Notes: a model not told the origin generated them from the letters alone. A stretch of 64,000 nucleotides of DNA from Drechslerella dactyloides (GCA_020064725.1 JAGTWJ010000003.1:1240001-1304000); one strand, 5' to 3'; positions 12,311 to 25,305 are shown, counted from the first letter of the stretch. Numbers and translations: made by a program.

Positions 12311-14895
12311 TCACGTATTAGCAACGACAACGATGTTGATCCAGAAAACAGCTTTCTCGAGCGCCTCTTTCCCCGGTCTGTCGTTACGCAACATGTCGCA
12401 GACTACCTCAATCACATTATCTCTTCCAATCGTCAGATTAAGATCCCAGAAATGGAGGACGCCGTTATTGTTATCGGGCGCGTGCTGAGGGGGGACGAAG
12501 CTGCTCCCGTGTTTGACCCAGATGCCGTATCCCTTCTTGGTGCTGGCGATCATGGGGTGGAGGTGGGGCTCGATGCGGATGTACGACTGTCTGGCGCCGA
12601 TGGTGAAGATGCTATTGCTTCTGAAGGTTGAATCCTCCGCCTCGATGTACGCCGACCACCGGGCTTTAGACCCGGCGCGAGCGGATAGTCGAATTCCCTT
12701 GATCGGAGAGTCCTCAATGGCTTGAATGCATGATGACGGTGAGCGGTTGCTGGGGTATCCACATGAAAAGGGGTGGTGGCGACTTACACGTTCCCGGCCT
12801 GCGACGAATGGAGTAGCCTGAGACCAGCGACGGCTGTGTGAGCATGCCGTCTTTGCCAACAGGCCCTCCAAGCGTGAATTCGGGGTATTCTGGAATTTTC
12901 GGCATGGGGGCGACGGGTGCTTGAGGTGCGACAGATGCAGGAGCAGCGGCGTTAGAAGGCTGGCGACTGAGCTGCGGTGTGGGAAGACCCATCGACGCAT
13001 GTTGAATCATGGGCGAGATGGAGGACGTATTTCTCGCGCTAGCAGAGCTTGCAACAATCGGGTGGGGCGAATAAGGCGGTTTGAATGTGATGCGAGATGT
13101 GCCTGGCTGCTCCGAGATCATGGGAGGTGACTGGGCGGTGCTCATGGCAGCTGGTGTGGACACCGCTGTTGTGTGCTTTGAGGTATCGGCGGAGGCAGCA
13201 GGGCTTTCGGCTTTCTTCTGGCCGTTCATCTTGAGGAGGATGCGGGGGGTAGACTCGACGCCATTTGTCATGACTACATCTTCTGATTTCACCTCCTTGT
13301 CGAAATTGCGTTCTTCGGGAGGCAGGGCCCGTGCTGGTAACCCGAGCTTCTTCCTTTCTTCAGGCAAACGCTTTAGGAAGAATTTCTGGCGAGAGGTAAC
13401 GTTAGTTCTGATACGACCACAAGCGGGAAGCGGCTAGAAAATCTAGGGGTGGGCGCGGCACACCTCAAGAATCCTTGCATCTTGCATCACTTCACTGTCC
13501 GCCTCGTTGTATTCGGCAGCATTCTCCAACATGAGCCAGAGGTCGTCCTCAAAGTTGTCGACAATCGAATCCAGCGGCCACTCCTTCGCCTTCAATTTCT
13601 TTTCGATCACGGAGATTGCCATCGGTCTCTTTATCAGCTTGTAATAATCCGGGTACTTTTTCTTCGACACCATCACGCGGAACAAGTCTCCTGCATAGTG
13701 TTCTCCTCTGACGATTGTTGTGTTAGCGAGGGTATGCTAACATGTGCTGGCGACAACAGGTACCGAAGCTTACCCCGAGTCTTTGAGGTTGTTAAGGGCG
13801 TAATCAAGGACGCCGAGCATTGCGTCTCTGATTTCGTCGTACCGGGCCTGCGATGCTTCATCGGACTTTTGGCCGTTGCCGTTTGCGCCTGCTTTGAGCT
13901 TTTCGTTGCGGGCGGCAGCGAATTCTTCAAACATGGCCTTAATCCGTGTCGCGTATTGGGCGATCAAGGAGTTTGACTTGTTGAAGGTGTGGGCATTGGT
14001 CTCCATGAGCTTGAAGTCCTCGATCATGTCGTCGACGGACTTGTACGAGTCGAGCTTGGACTGTAGATGGACATCGTGGACGTCAACACAATAGAGGTTA
14101 GTAAAAGTCGTTTTCGCGGGCAAAGCTCCAGGAAGGGCCGGATCTTACTGACCTCGATGGTGTCAAGGGCGACGGGGTTTTTGATAATCTGGTGATAGCC
14201 GGGGAGGTCATCCTGGAGCCGGCAACGCAAGGCAAGGGTCTGTCAGCGGCTGGACCTCGATTCGGAGGCTCGGGAGCGGGTAGCTGCATGTCGGCCCGCC
14301 GGATAGAAGCGATAGGGTCGCGATATCAGTTAATCCGCGGTTGCTTACCTTGGTGGGCACGGTCTGGAAGTCGGCGGCGATGAGCTGGCCCCTGGTGGGT
14401 TTGTCCACGGCCTGTTAGCATCGAGAAGTGCTGACATCATTCTTGAGACTCTCGCCCTCTCTCTCGGGGTCTCGCCCTTGGATGACATGCCATTTCAACC
14501 TTTCCGAAACAGACTGGTTGCCAATGTTTCCTTCATCCACAAACCCGCGAGCATGCTTTGCATATCTAAACGACAGGAGCAAACCCACCTTCTCGAGTCC
14601 TTCGCCTCATTTATCTGCTTCAGGGCTGTTCTGCCAAACTCAGCGATCGACTGGCTGTCGCTGAACTCGAGCGACACGGGCTGCGACGGTACGACACGAG
14701 ACGGAGACGGGGAACCAGGTCAGTTTCTCTCGCGAACGAACGACGATGGATCGAACATGACGGGACGGGACGGGACGCGATGAGGACGGATTCCGCGAAG
14801 GCCAGGCTTACAGTTGATGTTTGACGTCGTCTCTTGGAGGAATCGCTTTCTTTGGCCGGCGAGCCCGACTGCTCCTTACGTTTGGGCCTTCCCAT
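12311..14895 (-). CDS. RSC4: Tandem-bromodomain RSC chromatin-remodelling subunit (Rsc4-like)
   Basis: Eight exons (14895-14812, 14680-14589, 14391-14349, 14212-14153, 14060-13774, 13707-13464, 13385-12788, 12720-12311) encode 605 residues, close to yeast Rsc4 (about 625). Rsc4 is a nuclear subunit of the ATP-dependent RSC nucleosome remodeller and reads acetylated histone tails. Bromodomain 1 is built from five exons and carries the acetyl-lysine-site Asn in AHTFNKSN. Bromodomain 2 has YPDYYKLIKRPM and the equivalent Asn in AAEYNEADS. A Pro/Ala/Ser-rich linker follows, then a C-terminal domain with GVLHFWDLNLTIG, as expected for Rsc4 rather than Rsc1/2, which have a BAH domain that is absent here. 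The start MGRPKRKEQ begins a basic segment. Exon 3 starts at a CAG 24 nt after a GCTAACA branch point; nearer AGs would break the frame. The 5' flank is shared with CKS1. Confidence 0.9.
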
Positions 14896-16265
14896 CTGTT
14901 CGGCTACCGCTTTCGCGCCCAACAACGATCGAAGCCGAGAAAGCTCGAAAACAGGGTCGGTTGCAGGGTCGGGCAGGCTGACAACGACGGCCGGCGGCGA
15001 GGAATCGCGTAAGATTGATGGCGAGCGGGATGGGCGTCTCGATGGGGTGGGATCGTGGGTTATCCTCCGAAGTGCGAACTTGTCAGGGATGTTTTTTTTC
15101 CTTTGACGCGATCGGGACGGGAGATGACAGCCGAGAGGCGATGGAGGCGGGCGTCTAGCGGGGGGATTGGGAGCGGGTCGTGGAAGGATGGAGGTGTCTG
15201 GCTTGGGGGGAAGTGTCGATGGCGGGCGGGCTGGCTGGCTGGGGGGGCAGGCGGGATGAGGAAGCGCGACCGGGTGGTTGTCGATGGCTGCTGGCAGGCG
15301 AAGTGATACGCGGGAATTGGGGGGCGACACCACCAAAAAACAGGACGGGGAGCACCACTGCTGCGAACGCTTTCAATGCGCCTGGCTGGCCCGGGCTGGC
15401 GCATTCGATTCGGCAGGCTCGCACCACGGACGACTGCTGACCGGTGTCTCTCGGTCCGATCCGGCTTCCTCGTTCTCGCTCTACCGACGGCGTCTACGGA
15501 GCTCGCTGGGCGGTCCTCGAGGCGGCTTCGACGGGGCGGTTGAGACTACAGCTCGTTCTCTCTCGGCCGTTGTTCTTTATGCAAGGTACATCTTTCTCGG
15601 CGCCAGCTCCAACTCACTCGATCGCGTCAAACACCACACGCAGGACGCTAGACTACTACTTACTACTCGACGATGATGCTTCTTTGTGCTCGGCCGGACG
15701 CTGCAGACGGCGACAAGGGAGCATTGTCCGCCGGCTTTATATTTAGATCCGGCCCCATGCCGCCGTCGTCTCGAGCCAGCCGTCTCCGCCGTCTCGATCG
15801 CAGGGCCCCGTCGGCCGCGGCCTGCGCAGGTGTTGCATGTTGTTTTGTTTGACCGCTTAGTACTCACCTGCTACCTCCGTTTTGTATGGCAAACAGCCAA
15901 GCCGTGGCCGCTGCTGCTTCTTTCACCACCAAAATTCTGCCTCGCTTCTGGCGGTGTTGATACCACGCTGCCTCAGAGAGCCCGACGGCTGCAGCTCTCC
16001 GTCTCCCTCTCCGTCTCCACCCTCATCGCATCCTTCACCGGACGCCTCAGCCCGTCGTCGCCCAGCATCCAGCTCCTCCGGACCTCCGTCTGTGAATCTC
16101 CGTCTCTCCTTCAATCCTCAAAGCTTCGGCTGAGAGCCTGTCCGTGCTCCCCGTCCCTCACCCCACCGACCCAAGCTCTCTCCGTTCTGACAGCATTCTT
16201 TCTCCTAGCAGGCAGCTTTCCACCAATCAGCCACCCACTCCGTCTCTTCCCTCCCAGCACCAACC
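14896..16265. promoter_or_regulatory. Divergent promoter region between RSC4-like gene and CKS1
   Basis: 1.37 kb separate the two start codons. The CKS1-proximal half (about 15900-16260) is strongly CT-rich on the plus strand, as is common in 5' leaders of housekeeping genes in filamentous fungi. Long frames cross this region on both strands but have no domain or intron support. Confidence 0.5.
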
Positions 16266-16925
16266 ATGTCTCGCTCGCAGGCCTCTCGCATGGTCCAACG
16301 GCCGCGCCTCTTGACCAACTCGGAACGGCAGAAGCTCGACGAGTTCATTCCGGACATCAACTACTCATCTCGGTACGCGTAGCTTCCCGTCGCCATGCAT
16401 GCATGCACGTAGCTCAACTTGGCTGACTCACAGACCGACGCAGGTATTCGGATAGCAAATACGAGTACCGGTACGCTGCTGCTGCATCGAGTTTCTTTCC
16501 GCGCTAGCCTGTCGTCCGGAGTGCTAAGATGGTCGTCTCCGTAGTCACGTCATGCTCCCAAAGGCGATGCTCGACTACATCCCCGATGATTACAAGGACT
16601 CCAACGGGCTCCTCAAGATTCTCCTGGAAGACGAGTGGCGCGGGCTAGGGATCACGCAGGTACGGCCGATGACGTTGATGCGGATGAGCGAAGACGGTAG
16701 AACTCGATGGAGCTGACCCGCTGGATGGGAATTTTTTTTTATAGTCGCTTGGGTGGGAACATTACGAAGTCCACGCACCGGAACCGCATATCCTCCTCTT
16801 CAAGTAAGCTCACTCAAAGCCCCTCCTCTCAGGACCGGTCGTGACGAAGGGGCAAAGGGGTGTGCTGACACGCGACGTAACTTTCCAGACGCCCGAAGAA
16901 TTATGGTCAACCAGCTGCAAATTAG
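16266..16925 (+). CDS. CKS1: Cyclin-dependent kinase regulatory subunit Cks1
   Basis: Five exons (16266-16372, 16444-16470, 16545-16659, 16745-16803, 16889-16925) encode 114 residues. Cks1 binds cyclin-dependent kinase 1 and helps it recognise multiply phosphorylated substrates, acting in the nucleus and cytoplasm. Family marks are visible in order: YSDSKYEYRHVMLPK (anion-binding Arg and the Tyr-rich strand), EWRGLGITQSLGWEHYE, and the hinge HAPEPHILLFKRP. Exon 2 is only 27 nt. The exon 4 donor lies inside AAG TAA, so retaining the last intron ends the protein right after HILLFK; splicing adds RPKNYGQPAAN, which fits the family better. The gene lies between RSC4-like (divergent) and SIN3 (same strand). 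Confidence 0.94.
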
Positions 16926-18081
16926 ACTTTCCTTCTCGATGTCCCTTATGCAATAGTCGCGTATATACACACGCAAGCAACAGCTACAAGATGATAGAGA
17001 TGCCCTTCCAGCGCGTACGCACCGGGGGCTAGCGACGGATAATGACCGGTGGTACTCTGGGGGAGGAGGGCGGCTGTACAGAGAAGGCTTCCCGGCAGCA
17101 AGTTCTAGATTGTCGGATGAGGCCCGAATAAGCAAGAGACCGGAAACCGTAATTGAAAACATCTCAAAAGCGAGCAAGACGAAACATATCCCACCCCATT
17201 TTCAGGCGTCCCCAGGAGTTTATTTGGATTCGCAGTTTTTTCCTCGTTTAGTTCTGTATTTCCTTCCGTCCGTTCATGCTGGCACCTGTACTACTTCACG
17301 TGTGTGCACTCGAGCTTGCTTGGTATACTTCTGTCCGTCGTCTGTATCCTGTCGTCATTTCCGTCCGAGCATTGCCGCATGCGCACTATATCGTCAAAGA
17401 GAATAGCCAAAGAAATTTCCCGCCCGAGCTCCGCCGACGTGTAGTAGTAGACGCGTCGTCCCCCACTCTGCCTGCCCGTAGACACCGGCGGCCTCGCGAC
17501 CCCGAGCGCTAGCCTCGCGATAAGGCGATAAGTCGCGGGAAATGCCGCGGCGTGCCCAAAGTTGCCCGAAGCGGCCTAGCCGGGCACGAGTTGCCCCATT
17601 CAGCAGTTTTTGGCGGCCGCTGCACGCAAAATTACGCCCTGGAAAGATCCGCCGCCGCTCCACCGTGCCGAAAGCCTTTCTCTTCTCCTTCTTTCCTCTC
17701 CGCCCCCATCATCACATCATCACCGCTCTCACCGCCGACTCTTCTCGCTACCCGGCCTGGTCACGGCCCCGAAATCAGCCTCTCCATGCAGAGGCTATGA
17801 TCCGCTTCACGTCCTGTTGCCCTCCGTGCTCCTGATCTCACTTTTCCGGCTCCGACTTGCGGCGTCGTCTGGGAACGGCTCCTCGCGACACGCGCCGACG
17901 CTACAGATCTTTTATCCTTCAACGCCCCTCCTCCTGCTCCACCACCTCCACCACCTCCTCCCTCGCTCCCTGGTATCTCTACACGATCCTCCACCCTTCA
18001 CCGCTACGTAAGGAGCGAGTAAAACTATCTTTTTCGCCGTCGTAACCTTGCTCTTTCGTACTCCGGACATTTCCCACCGTC
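16926..18081. other. CKS1 3' flank and SIN3 5' leader
   Basis: No gene supported. The last 400 bases before the SIN3 start are C/T-rich and read like a transcript leader or promoter. Short frames here are low-complexity. Confidence 0.5.
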
Positions 18082-21000
18082 ATGTCGTCGGGGAAAGAAG
18101 GTTGGCATCCGGCCGACCAGCGGGACCAGCCTCCCACGAGTGCACATCTCCCTCCCTCGCAACCTGGCAGACAGTCTCCCGGCGCCATGCACCGCTATCC
18201 GTAAGCCCATTCTGTCCCTACTCAAGACCCTCCGCTATCCTCTTGAAGAGAGCGTCGGCTAATCATTTGCTGTGGAACTTTGCAGGCCGCCTAGCAACCA
18301 AGGTACGCCGACTCACCATTTCTACGTCCTCCAGATTCTCCCATCACCGCCTCCCAAACCTACCCTGCTCTTCTTCCCCACACCACAGGTCGCCGAGTCT
18401 AGCTCATAGGACCGAAATCTGGATTTCCGTGCTGCTTCTCGCTGTCGAATATCGCTAACCCGACATGCTGATCTTGTCTAGGTGGATTTTATCCTTCGGG
18501 TCCTCCTCCACCTGCCTCTCAATCGGCCCCACAAACCCAGCAGCAAGGCCCCCTACCTCACCTACCCGGACTTGCATCTGGACAATCACCGTATCCACTG
18601 CCTTCTCTGCAGGGGAACCCACCGCCGCTATCGCAACAGGGCCCACCTCACAGCCACATGCTCGATCGTCCTCAACACGAGACAAGGCCACCTCACAGCC
18701 AGATCCCGCAGCTGGCTAGCCCACCAGTTCCCATGAACCAGCAGCAGCAGCCCGCCCAAGGCCATATATTCTCCTCTTCGAACCCGCCTGGATCGATCCA
18801 GCAGCCTCCCCCGGGTCCCCCTCCGCAGGATCGATTAGCCGGGATGTCTGCGAACCCGCCTCAACCCCTTGTTCCCGGATTGGCATCCCATCCCGTCCAG
18901 AATCTGTCCCAGGTCCAATCGCAACCCCCACCGCTATCCCACCAAGAGGCCGTCGCGAGCATCGTCAATGCACCTACGCCCGGCATGGTGAACGTTCAAA
19001 TGAGTGTCCCTCCAGGGATGCCTGCGTCGTATCGACCGTTAAACGTTAAAGACGCCCTATCGTATCTCGACCAGGTCAAAGTGCAGTTCGCCGATCACCC
19101 AGACGTCTATAACCGTTTCTTGGACATCATGAAGGACTTTAAGAGCCAGGCGTATGTGTTTCCCCTGTTGTATTTTTTAATCCGCTCAATTGTACTCATC
19201 TAACACGCGTGGCTTTAGCATCGATACTCCAGGTGTGATCGAGCGCGTTTCGACACTTTTTGCTGGTCATCCGAACCTCATCCAGGGATTTAATACGTTT
19301 CTTCCGCCAGGCTATAGGATCGAATGCTCCAGCGACCCGTCGGACCCCCATTCCATCCGCGTTACAACCCCTCAAGGAACTACAACGGCCACATCGGGCC
19401 ATCCTCCACACCTCCTGTCGCAGGCGGGGATGCCTCCTGCAGGACAGAACGGCAATTGGCGAGCTCAGGACGCCTGGGGCGAACCGGCTAGATTCCGATT
19501 CGACGGCGCGGAAGCACCTGGCCCACAAGAACAACCTTCACGTGAGCAGCTAAGAGCAGCTCAGGTCCAAGGTCGCCCGGGACACCCCATCCCAAACCAA
19601 CCGGTTCACCTGCAACAGCCACAACCCCTACAACCAGCCCTTGGGCAACCTTCCACCTCCGATACCGTCAACCAACTCCAAAACGCTGCGGCTGCGGCAA
19701 ACGGGGCCGGTCCTATGCCACAGGGTCAGATGAGACAGGCGCAGCCTGCCGGGCCCATGGGGCATCCATCTCAGAACAGCCCCTTAACTCCCGGCGCTGA
19801 CATTAAGCGCGGACCTGTCGAGTTCAATCACGCAATAAGCTACGTGAACAAGATCAAGGCAAGCCTGGTTTTCCCACCCATACGCTGGAATCAATCCCGC
19901 TAACATCCGTGATGTTCAGACTCGATTTTCGTCTCAGCCGGAAATATATAAGAACTTCCTGGAAATATTGCAGACTTACCAGCGAGAATCGAAACCGATC
20001 CAGGAGGTTTACAGCCAGGTCACCCAGCTTTTCAATGCCGCGCCGGACCTCCTCGAAGATTTTAAGCAATTTCTGCCCGAGAGCGCAGCGCAAGCCCGCC
20101 AGAAACCAGATGAGCATCTCAGAGACGTCGTAAGTTTCAAGCATTCGGCGACCATGGCGGAGGATTTGGGTAACTGACCATCTAATCCAGAACGGCATGG
20201 GCGGACCGGGCTCTGGTGGCTCGAGGGGTCCACCTCCGCAAGGCCATTTTGCCCCTCCCCTAGCCGCTCCTAAGGATACTGGAAAACGAAAGAGAACAAC
20301 TCAGCCGGTCTTATCGAGTTCTAGAGACTCTGGTATTGCTCCTCTCCAGAACAACCCTCTGAATGATTTGAACCCTGCCGCCGGATCCCGCGGGCCCGCT
20401 GCGAATAAAGTAATGTCCACCACGACGCTAGAAACTCGTCTCGGGATGAATTGCTAACACAATATCCTTCTTCTATAGCGGCCGAAGATAATGCATAAAG
20501 CCGTTCCCGATGCACCCGTCTCTCCTACACTAATTCCTGCGAATCCTTCACCACTTGTCCCGGCTGATCCCGTTGGTGCTTCAAGCGAAGAAATCGCGTT
20601 CTTCGACCGGGTACGCAAATATATCGGTAATAAGCAAACCTACAACGAGTTCCTCAAGCTACTCAACATGTTTAGCCAAGACCTCATGGACAAATCTCTG
20701 CTCGTATCTACGCTCGAGAGCTTTCTCGGCACAAACCCTGAGCTGTTTAACTGGATCAAACGTTTTCTCGGAGTTGGCGAAAAGAACGACGACAACATCC
20801 AAAATGCCCTTAAGAGGAGCCATAAGGTCCGCTTGAACGTCTGCAGGGCATTAGGACCTAGTTATCGCCTTTTGCCCAAGCTTGTAAGCCTACCCTCTTT
20901 TATCTTCCCGAGCTTCTATCATTTCTAATATGGGTGTAGGAAGCCAATAAACCGTGCAGCGGCAGAGATGATATGTGTCGGGAAGTGCTGAATGACGAGT

Positions 21001-23237
21001 GGGCCTCACATCCAACCTGGGCCAGCGAGGATAGCGGTTTCGTCGGGCATAAGAAGAACCAATACGAGGAAATGCTCCATCGCGTCGAAGAAGAGAGACA
21101 CGATTATGATTTCCATATTGAGTGCAACTCCCGAACGATCCAGCTCCTCGAGCCCATCGCTCAACGAATTGCCAGCATGAGTCCAGAAGAGCAGGCCAAT
21201 TTCCGACTAAACCCGGGACTTGGTGGCCAAAGCAGGACGATCTACCAACGAGCCATCAAGAAAGTCTACAGAGACGATGGCCTTGAGGTGATCAGATTGC
21301 TCCACGATAGGCCTGCTAGCGCCGTCCCAATAATACTGAGACGTCTCAAAATGAAGGACGAAGAGTGGCGATTCGCACAGGTATGTGGTGCTCGTCTGTA
21401 TTGCAAGTAGAAGCATCCGCTAACATATAAAATAGCGAGAGTGGAACAAGGTTTGGAGAGAGCAAACGGGCAAGATTTTCTACAAGAGTTTGGACCACCA
21501 AGGCAACACGTTCAAGCAAAATGACAAGCGCATGACGACAAACCGTCACTTCATCAGCGAAATCGATGGACTTTACAAGGCCACCGATTCCAATGCAGCC
21601 GACAAGTCGTATCACCTCAAGTTTGGCTTTCCGGATCTCAGCGTGCTGCTGGATGTCTGCCGTCTCCTTGCCACACAGCTTGATAGAGACGGCGCCTATT
21701 CGCACTCTGATCGCGTCAAGATTGCCAACTTTATCCAAGACTTCATTCCCAGATTCTTCGGCCTTCGGAAGGAGGATGTTGAGAATGCAATGGGAAATGC
21801 ATCACGCAAATCGCCCGATGACGACATGGATACAGACAATGCCGACTCCACTTCTGGACGAACGAGCCGGAAAAAGACCGAGCAGAACTTACGTCAGGAC
21901 GTCTTGAGGCGTGCGAAGGCCGGAAAGTCTCATAAAATCGATGGCGCCGGTAGCACCGGAACGACTCCGGAGCCTTCGAACGATGACGATCATACAGACG
22001 GCGATCCTATGGACGTCGAACCCGCTCCGCCAAACCCCCCCACAACCTGGATCAACCCAGTTGGACCCCGCCAATCGAACGGAGGAGAGTTGCCTGGTTC
22101 TACGTCGGGCACCGATGCTCGCGACATAGTCGTGTCAGAGCTTAAGGAACGTTCTGCGTACAATCTTTTTGCCAATAGCAACATCTACTGTTTCATCAGA
22201 CTTCTCCAAGTGGTTTATCAACGCCTGCTCGATGTGAAGACCTGCGAGGAAGAGGCAAAGGCGACTCTCGTACGACGCAAGAACAACACGACTGCTCGGA
22301 AGCTTGGGCTAATCCCGCAGATGTACGATGACTTTTTCTCGGTAACTGATAAGTCGGTTTACTACAATCAAGTCCTCGAGCATTGCGAGCGGCTCATCCT
22401 GAGCAGCATTGAGTCCAGCGTCTTTGAAGATGGCATGCGATCGGTTTACATCCAGAAGGGCTGGCAACTTTACACTATCGACAAGCATATCGCTACGCTC
22501 AACAAGATGATTCAAACATTCTGCAGTGAGAATCGCGACAATTGTAGCGAGATCTTCAACTTGTATGCGAAGGATCGTGCTACGGATAAGACCAACTTTC
22601 AGCTTCAGATGTCGTACCGGAGGGAAGTCGAAGCGTACATCGGCCGGGAGGAGCCAACCTACCGGATTGAATGGGTAAGCATACTCTATTTTACCATCAA
22701 CTGAGAAAGTGATGTCCTAACGCTTTTCTATAGAATACGGAAACCAAAGACATGGCCATTCAATTGCTCTTCCGTGTTGATCCAACTCACACCGCCAAGC
22801 TGACCAGGGACGAGAAGTGGTCTTACTATGTGGACGCTTTCATAATGTCACAGCCCACAGAAGGAGTCCCGGCGCCAGCGCGACCGCCTTTCCTTGTCCG
22901 CAATCTGCCATCACAGGACGTCATTGACGACTTTTCGGCCCGTGACTGCCAGCTTGGTGGTGTGTATAGCTACAAGAAGCCGATAGTACAGGAGGGTCTG
23001 GAGTTGAAGATTTGTGTGAACTCTTACAAGTTGTTCTTCACGCCTGGGTCCACAGACGCAATGATCCTAAGCGGGGAGCAACGGCTCAAGAATTCCGAGG
23101 CGGAGAAGCGGGCGACTTTGAAGAGGAAGAGGTTGTTCGAGAGCGAGTTTGTGAACAACGCGAAGAGGCTCAAGGATGCTGCCCCGGAGAACCGGGTGCT
23201 CGGGCACGATGGATTGGAGGGATTGTGGAAGCCGTGA
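18082..23237 (+). CDS. SIN3: SIN3 transcriptional corepressor scaffold
   Basis: Ten exons (18082-18200, 18286-18302, 18482-19151, 19219-19858, 19920-20129, 20191-20409, 20479-20883, 20940-21380, 21436-22674, 22734-23237) give 1487 residues. Sin3 is the nuclear scaffold of the Rpd3-type histone deacetylase complex. A Gln/Pro-rich N-terminus (to about 220) is followed by PAH1 (about 230-300, NVKDALSYLDQVK), PAH2 (about 470-545, FNHAISYVNKIK/TRFSSQPE), PAH3 (about 660-722, EEIAFFDRVRKYIG) and the HDAC-interacting domain (about 744-850, CRALGPSYRLLPK and VLNDEWASHPTW). A long conserved C-terminal Sin3 domain ends near residue 1450. Exon 2 is 17 nt. Intron 4 uses a GC donor (AAG/GCAAGC), required to join PAH2. 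An acidic Asp/Thr-rich linker lies between the HID and the C-terminal domain. All phases agree. Confidence 0.95.
19859..19919 (+). other. GC-AG intron inside SIN3 PAH2
   Basis: The 61-nt intron starts GCAAGC, has the branch-like GCTAACAT and ends TTCAG. It joins YVNKIK to TRFSSQPE with phase 0 and restores the PAH2 helix pattern. No GT donor nearby keeps the frame. Confidence 0.85.
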
Positions 23238-23764
23238 GGCTGGCCGTAGACGGAACGTGAAAGTGATTGTGGGTATTGTAATTTTTACGCGTAACGGGCA
23301 GATATCAGGATGGGATATAAGGATGAGAAGATGCGAAGGAGAGGGCTGTATCTGTACTCTACGTCCAGCATTTTCTATCTTGATTTCCTTTCTACTCCTC
23401 CTTCGCTTTCTTTATTTGGAGCTTGAATGCCGGTGTGCGGCTTTGATCCCGTGTGTTCAAGTTTTACCAGGTTGAATGGTGGGTATTATACTACGCATAG
23501 TTTTTTTTTTCTTGTTTATGTTACGTTTTTTGCTGCAGACAGTACAGTATATTCTACTATTGCTAGTGGAGGTTTTGTGGGTATCATCCTTTTTTATCAT
23601 TACCGATCGATGAGAGGTCGTGGGCGTGTCGTGTCGTGTCGCGTTTTATTGTTCGATTTTTCACTAATTATATAAATGGCTCGTGCAGTGTATACAAGAA
23701 TAGAATTACAGGGTCTCAGTAGACTTATATTGCATGGTCTTCTACTCGCGGTACGTATCCTATA
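23238..23764. other. Convergent 3' flanks of SIN3 and secreted paralogue 1
   Basis: About 530 bases between two convergent genes, T-rich on the plus strand. Nothing else is seen. Confidence 0.6.
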
Positions 23765-25305
23765 CTAGCATGTAACCGGGGCTTGTGGGTCGATAGTTGG
23801 ACATGGCCTGACGCCGTTCGCTTGAATGAAACCCAGTGCGGTCACCGCTGCCGTGCAATTCGAATAGTCGATATCCTTCGCACTCCCCGGGTCAGCGGGC
23901 ACCACCGGCTGGTCCGCCTTACGGAGTTCGTTGCACTTGTTGATCGTGTCGGCCAAGGCACCCGTTACGATGTCCGAGCCGATGTTTACGAGCGGCACCG
24001 ATTTGCAAAAGTTGTAGGCGTCAAGTGCCTTCTTCGCGTTTTGGTACGCGCATTTGGCGGCTCGCCATGCTTCGTCCTTGTCGCAGAAGCACTTTTGCGC
24101 GTCGGCGATTGCCATGATCCACTCGAGGCGAGGGGAGGGCAGGGCGAAGGCGATTCTCGAGCCGGTTGACTCCCAATCGAATTGCCAAAGCGCGCAGCCC
24201 CAGAGGGCTTCTGTGAATGTGGTGTATGGATTGCTGCGGGTCTCCGGGACCATTATTGTTTGGGTTGTGTTTTCCGGACAGCTCCATGTATTGCTGTCGT
24301 TTAAATTTCCGAACGATGGGTATATGTATTCGCGACCTCTGGGTACGCATATGTTAGAGCTGTGGTAACTATATATATATATCGATAACGACGTAACGCG
24401 TGCGCATGTACCACTGCATTCATTTCAAAATCGCAATGTGTGCGTAGATAGCAGGCACGATCGAGATTTCAAAGGTATGGGAGAGACCGGAGGAACATAC
24501 AGGTTGTCGTATGGATCAATAGTAACCGAATCCATATCGGGACCTTCTGGATCTATGGAGTCCCGGCACGGCGCAAGGTAAATCGGACCGAAGGCGCGAT
24601 AGCCGTCCGGATATATGTCCGCCTCAAGTCGTTGGCTGGCGCTGTTGTAGCGCGAAAAGTACAGGCAGCGGCCGGTGAGCACGCTTTTGAATTTTCCCTT
24701 GGACCAGGTTCTCTCGAGACTCGGGTTTCGGGGTCGCACCAGCGAGAATCTGGTACGCATTACTCCGTTCGCGATCTTCCACCGCTGGCGGCTGTCGTTT
24801 GCGCTACATCTTGCGATTTGCGCAATTTCGCGGGATGATGCTGCTGAGCTGCCGACTCCGGGGTCCACCAGGCAGTACGGGGTATTGTTTTTCCAAAAGC
24901 TGACTTTATATATCGAGCGTGACGGTATACGCGGTATACGAAGAAGAGGTTAGCAAACTGGCTAGCCGGAAGATTGGTCGCACAGATGAGATGATTATAT
25001 ATATAATATCTTGTCACAACTTAAGGGCTTCAGGGGAGAGTTATCGATGTAGCGAGGATCGATATATCAATCCGACTGTGCAGGCGGGAAAGTTTAAGCT
25101 CACGTGTAATTTCATCGCGCCCGTCGTAGCTGTAGGCGCCCATTGCAAAATTTACGAGCCCTTCGGTAGCCGCGCCTTCGCCGTTCGCCACGTACGTGCG
25201 GAGTTCGTTGATGTCGACAGTCCGTTCCGGCTCCTCACCCGCCGCTGTGTCAACGAGCGAGACGAGCGACAGCAGTAGGCTGCAGAAGGGTATCACGACC
25301 TGCAT
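23765..25305 (-). CDS. Secreted-protein family, copy 1 (QxW-motif protein)
   Basis: Three exons (25305-25104, 24903-24501, 24338-23765) encode 392 residues. The N-terminus MQVVIPFCSLLLSLVSLVDT is a clear signal peptide, so secretion is inferred. Exon 2 carries the family core: TPYCLVDPG, a Cys before RQRW (a QxW motif as in ricin-B lectin repeats), RTWSKG, RCLYF, GPIYLAPC and IDPYD. Exon 3 has REYIYP, TWSCP, MVPETRS, LWGCALWQF, a Cys-rich stretch (KCFCDKDE..KC) and ends GVRPCPTIDPQAPVTC. Intron phases are 1 then 2 (donors GTGAGC and GTATGT), identical to the three other copies. I do not recognise a named family; a lectin-like role is only suggested by one QxW motif and the Cys pattern. It is the SIN3-proximal member of the array. 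Confidence 0.82.

Noticed and set aside
14896..15336. N-terminal extension of the RSC4-like frame
   Set aside because: The added residues are proline/serine repeats encoded by promoter-like sequence; the internal MGRPKRKEQ start gives the expected length.
15686..16426. 246-codon plus-strand frame running into CKS1
   Set aside because: It is the CT-rich leader of CKS1 read in another frame and ends inside CKS1 intron 1.
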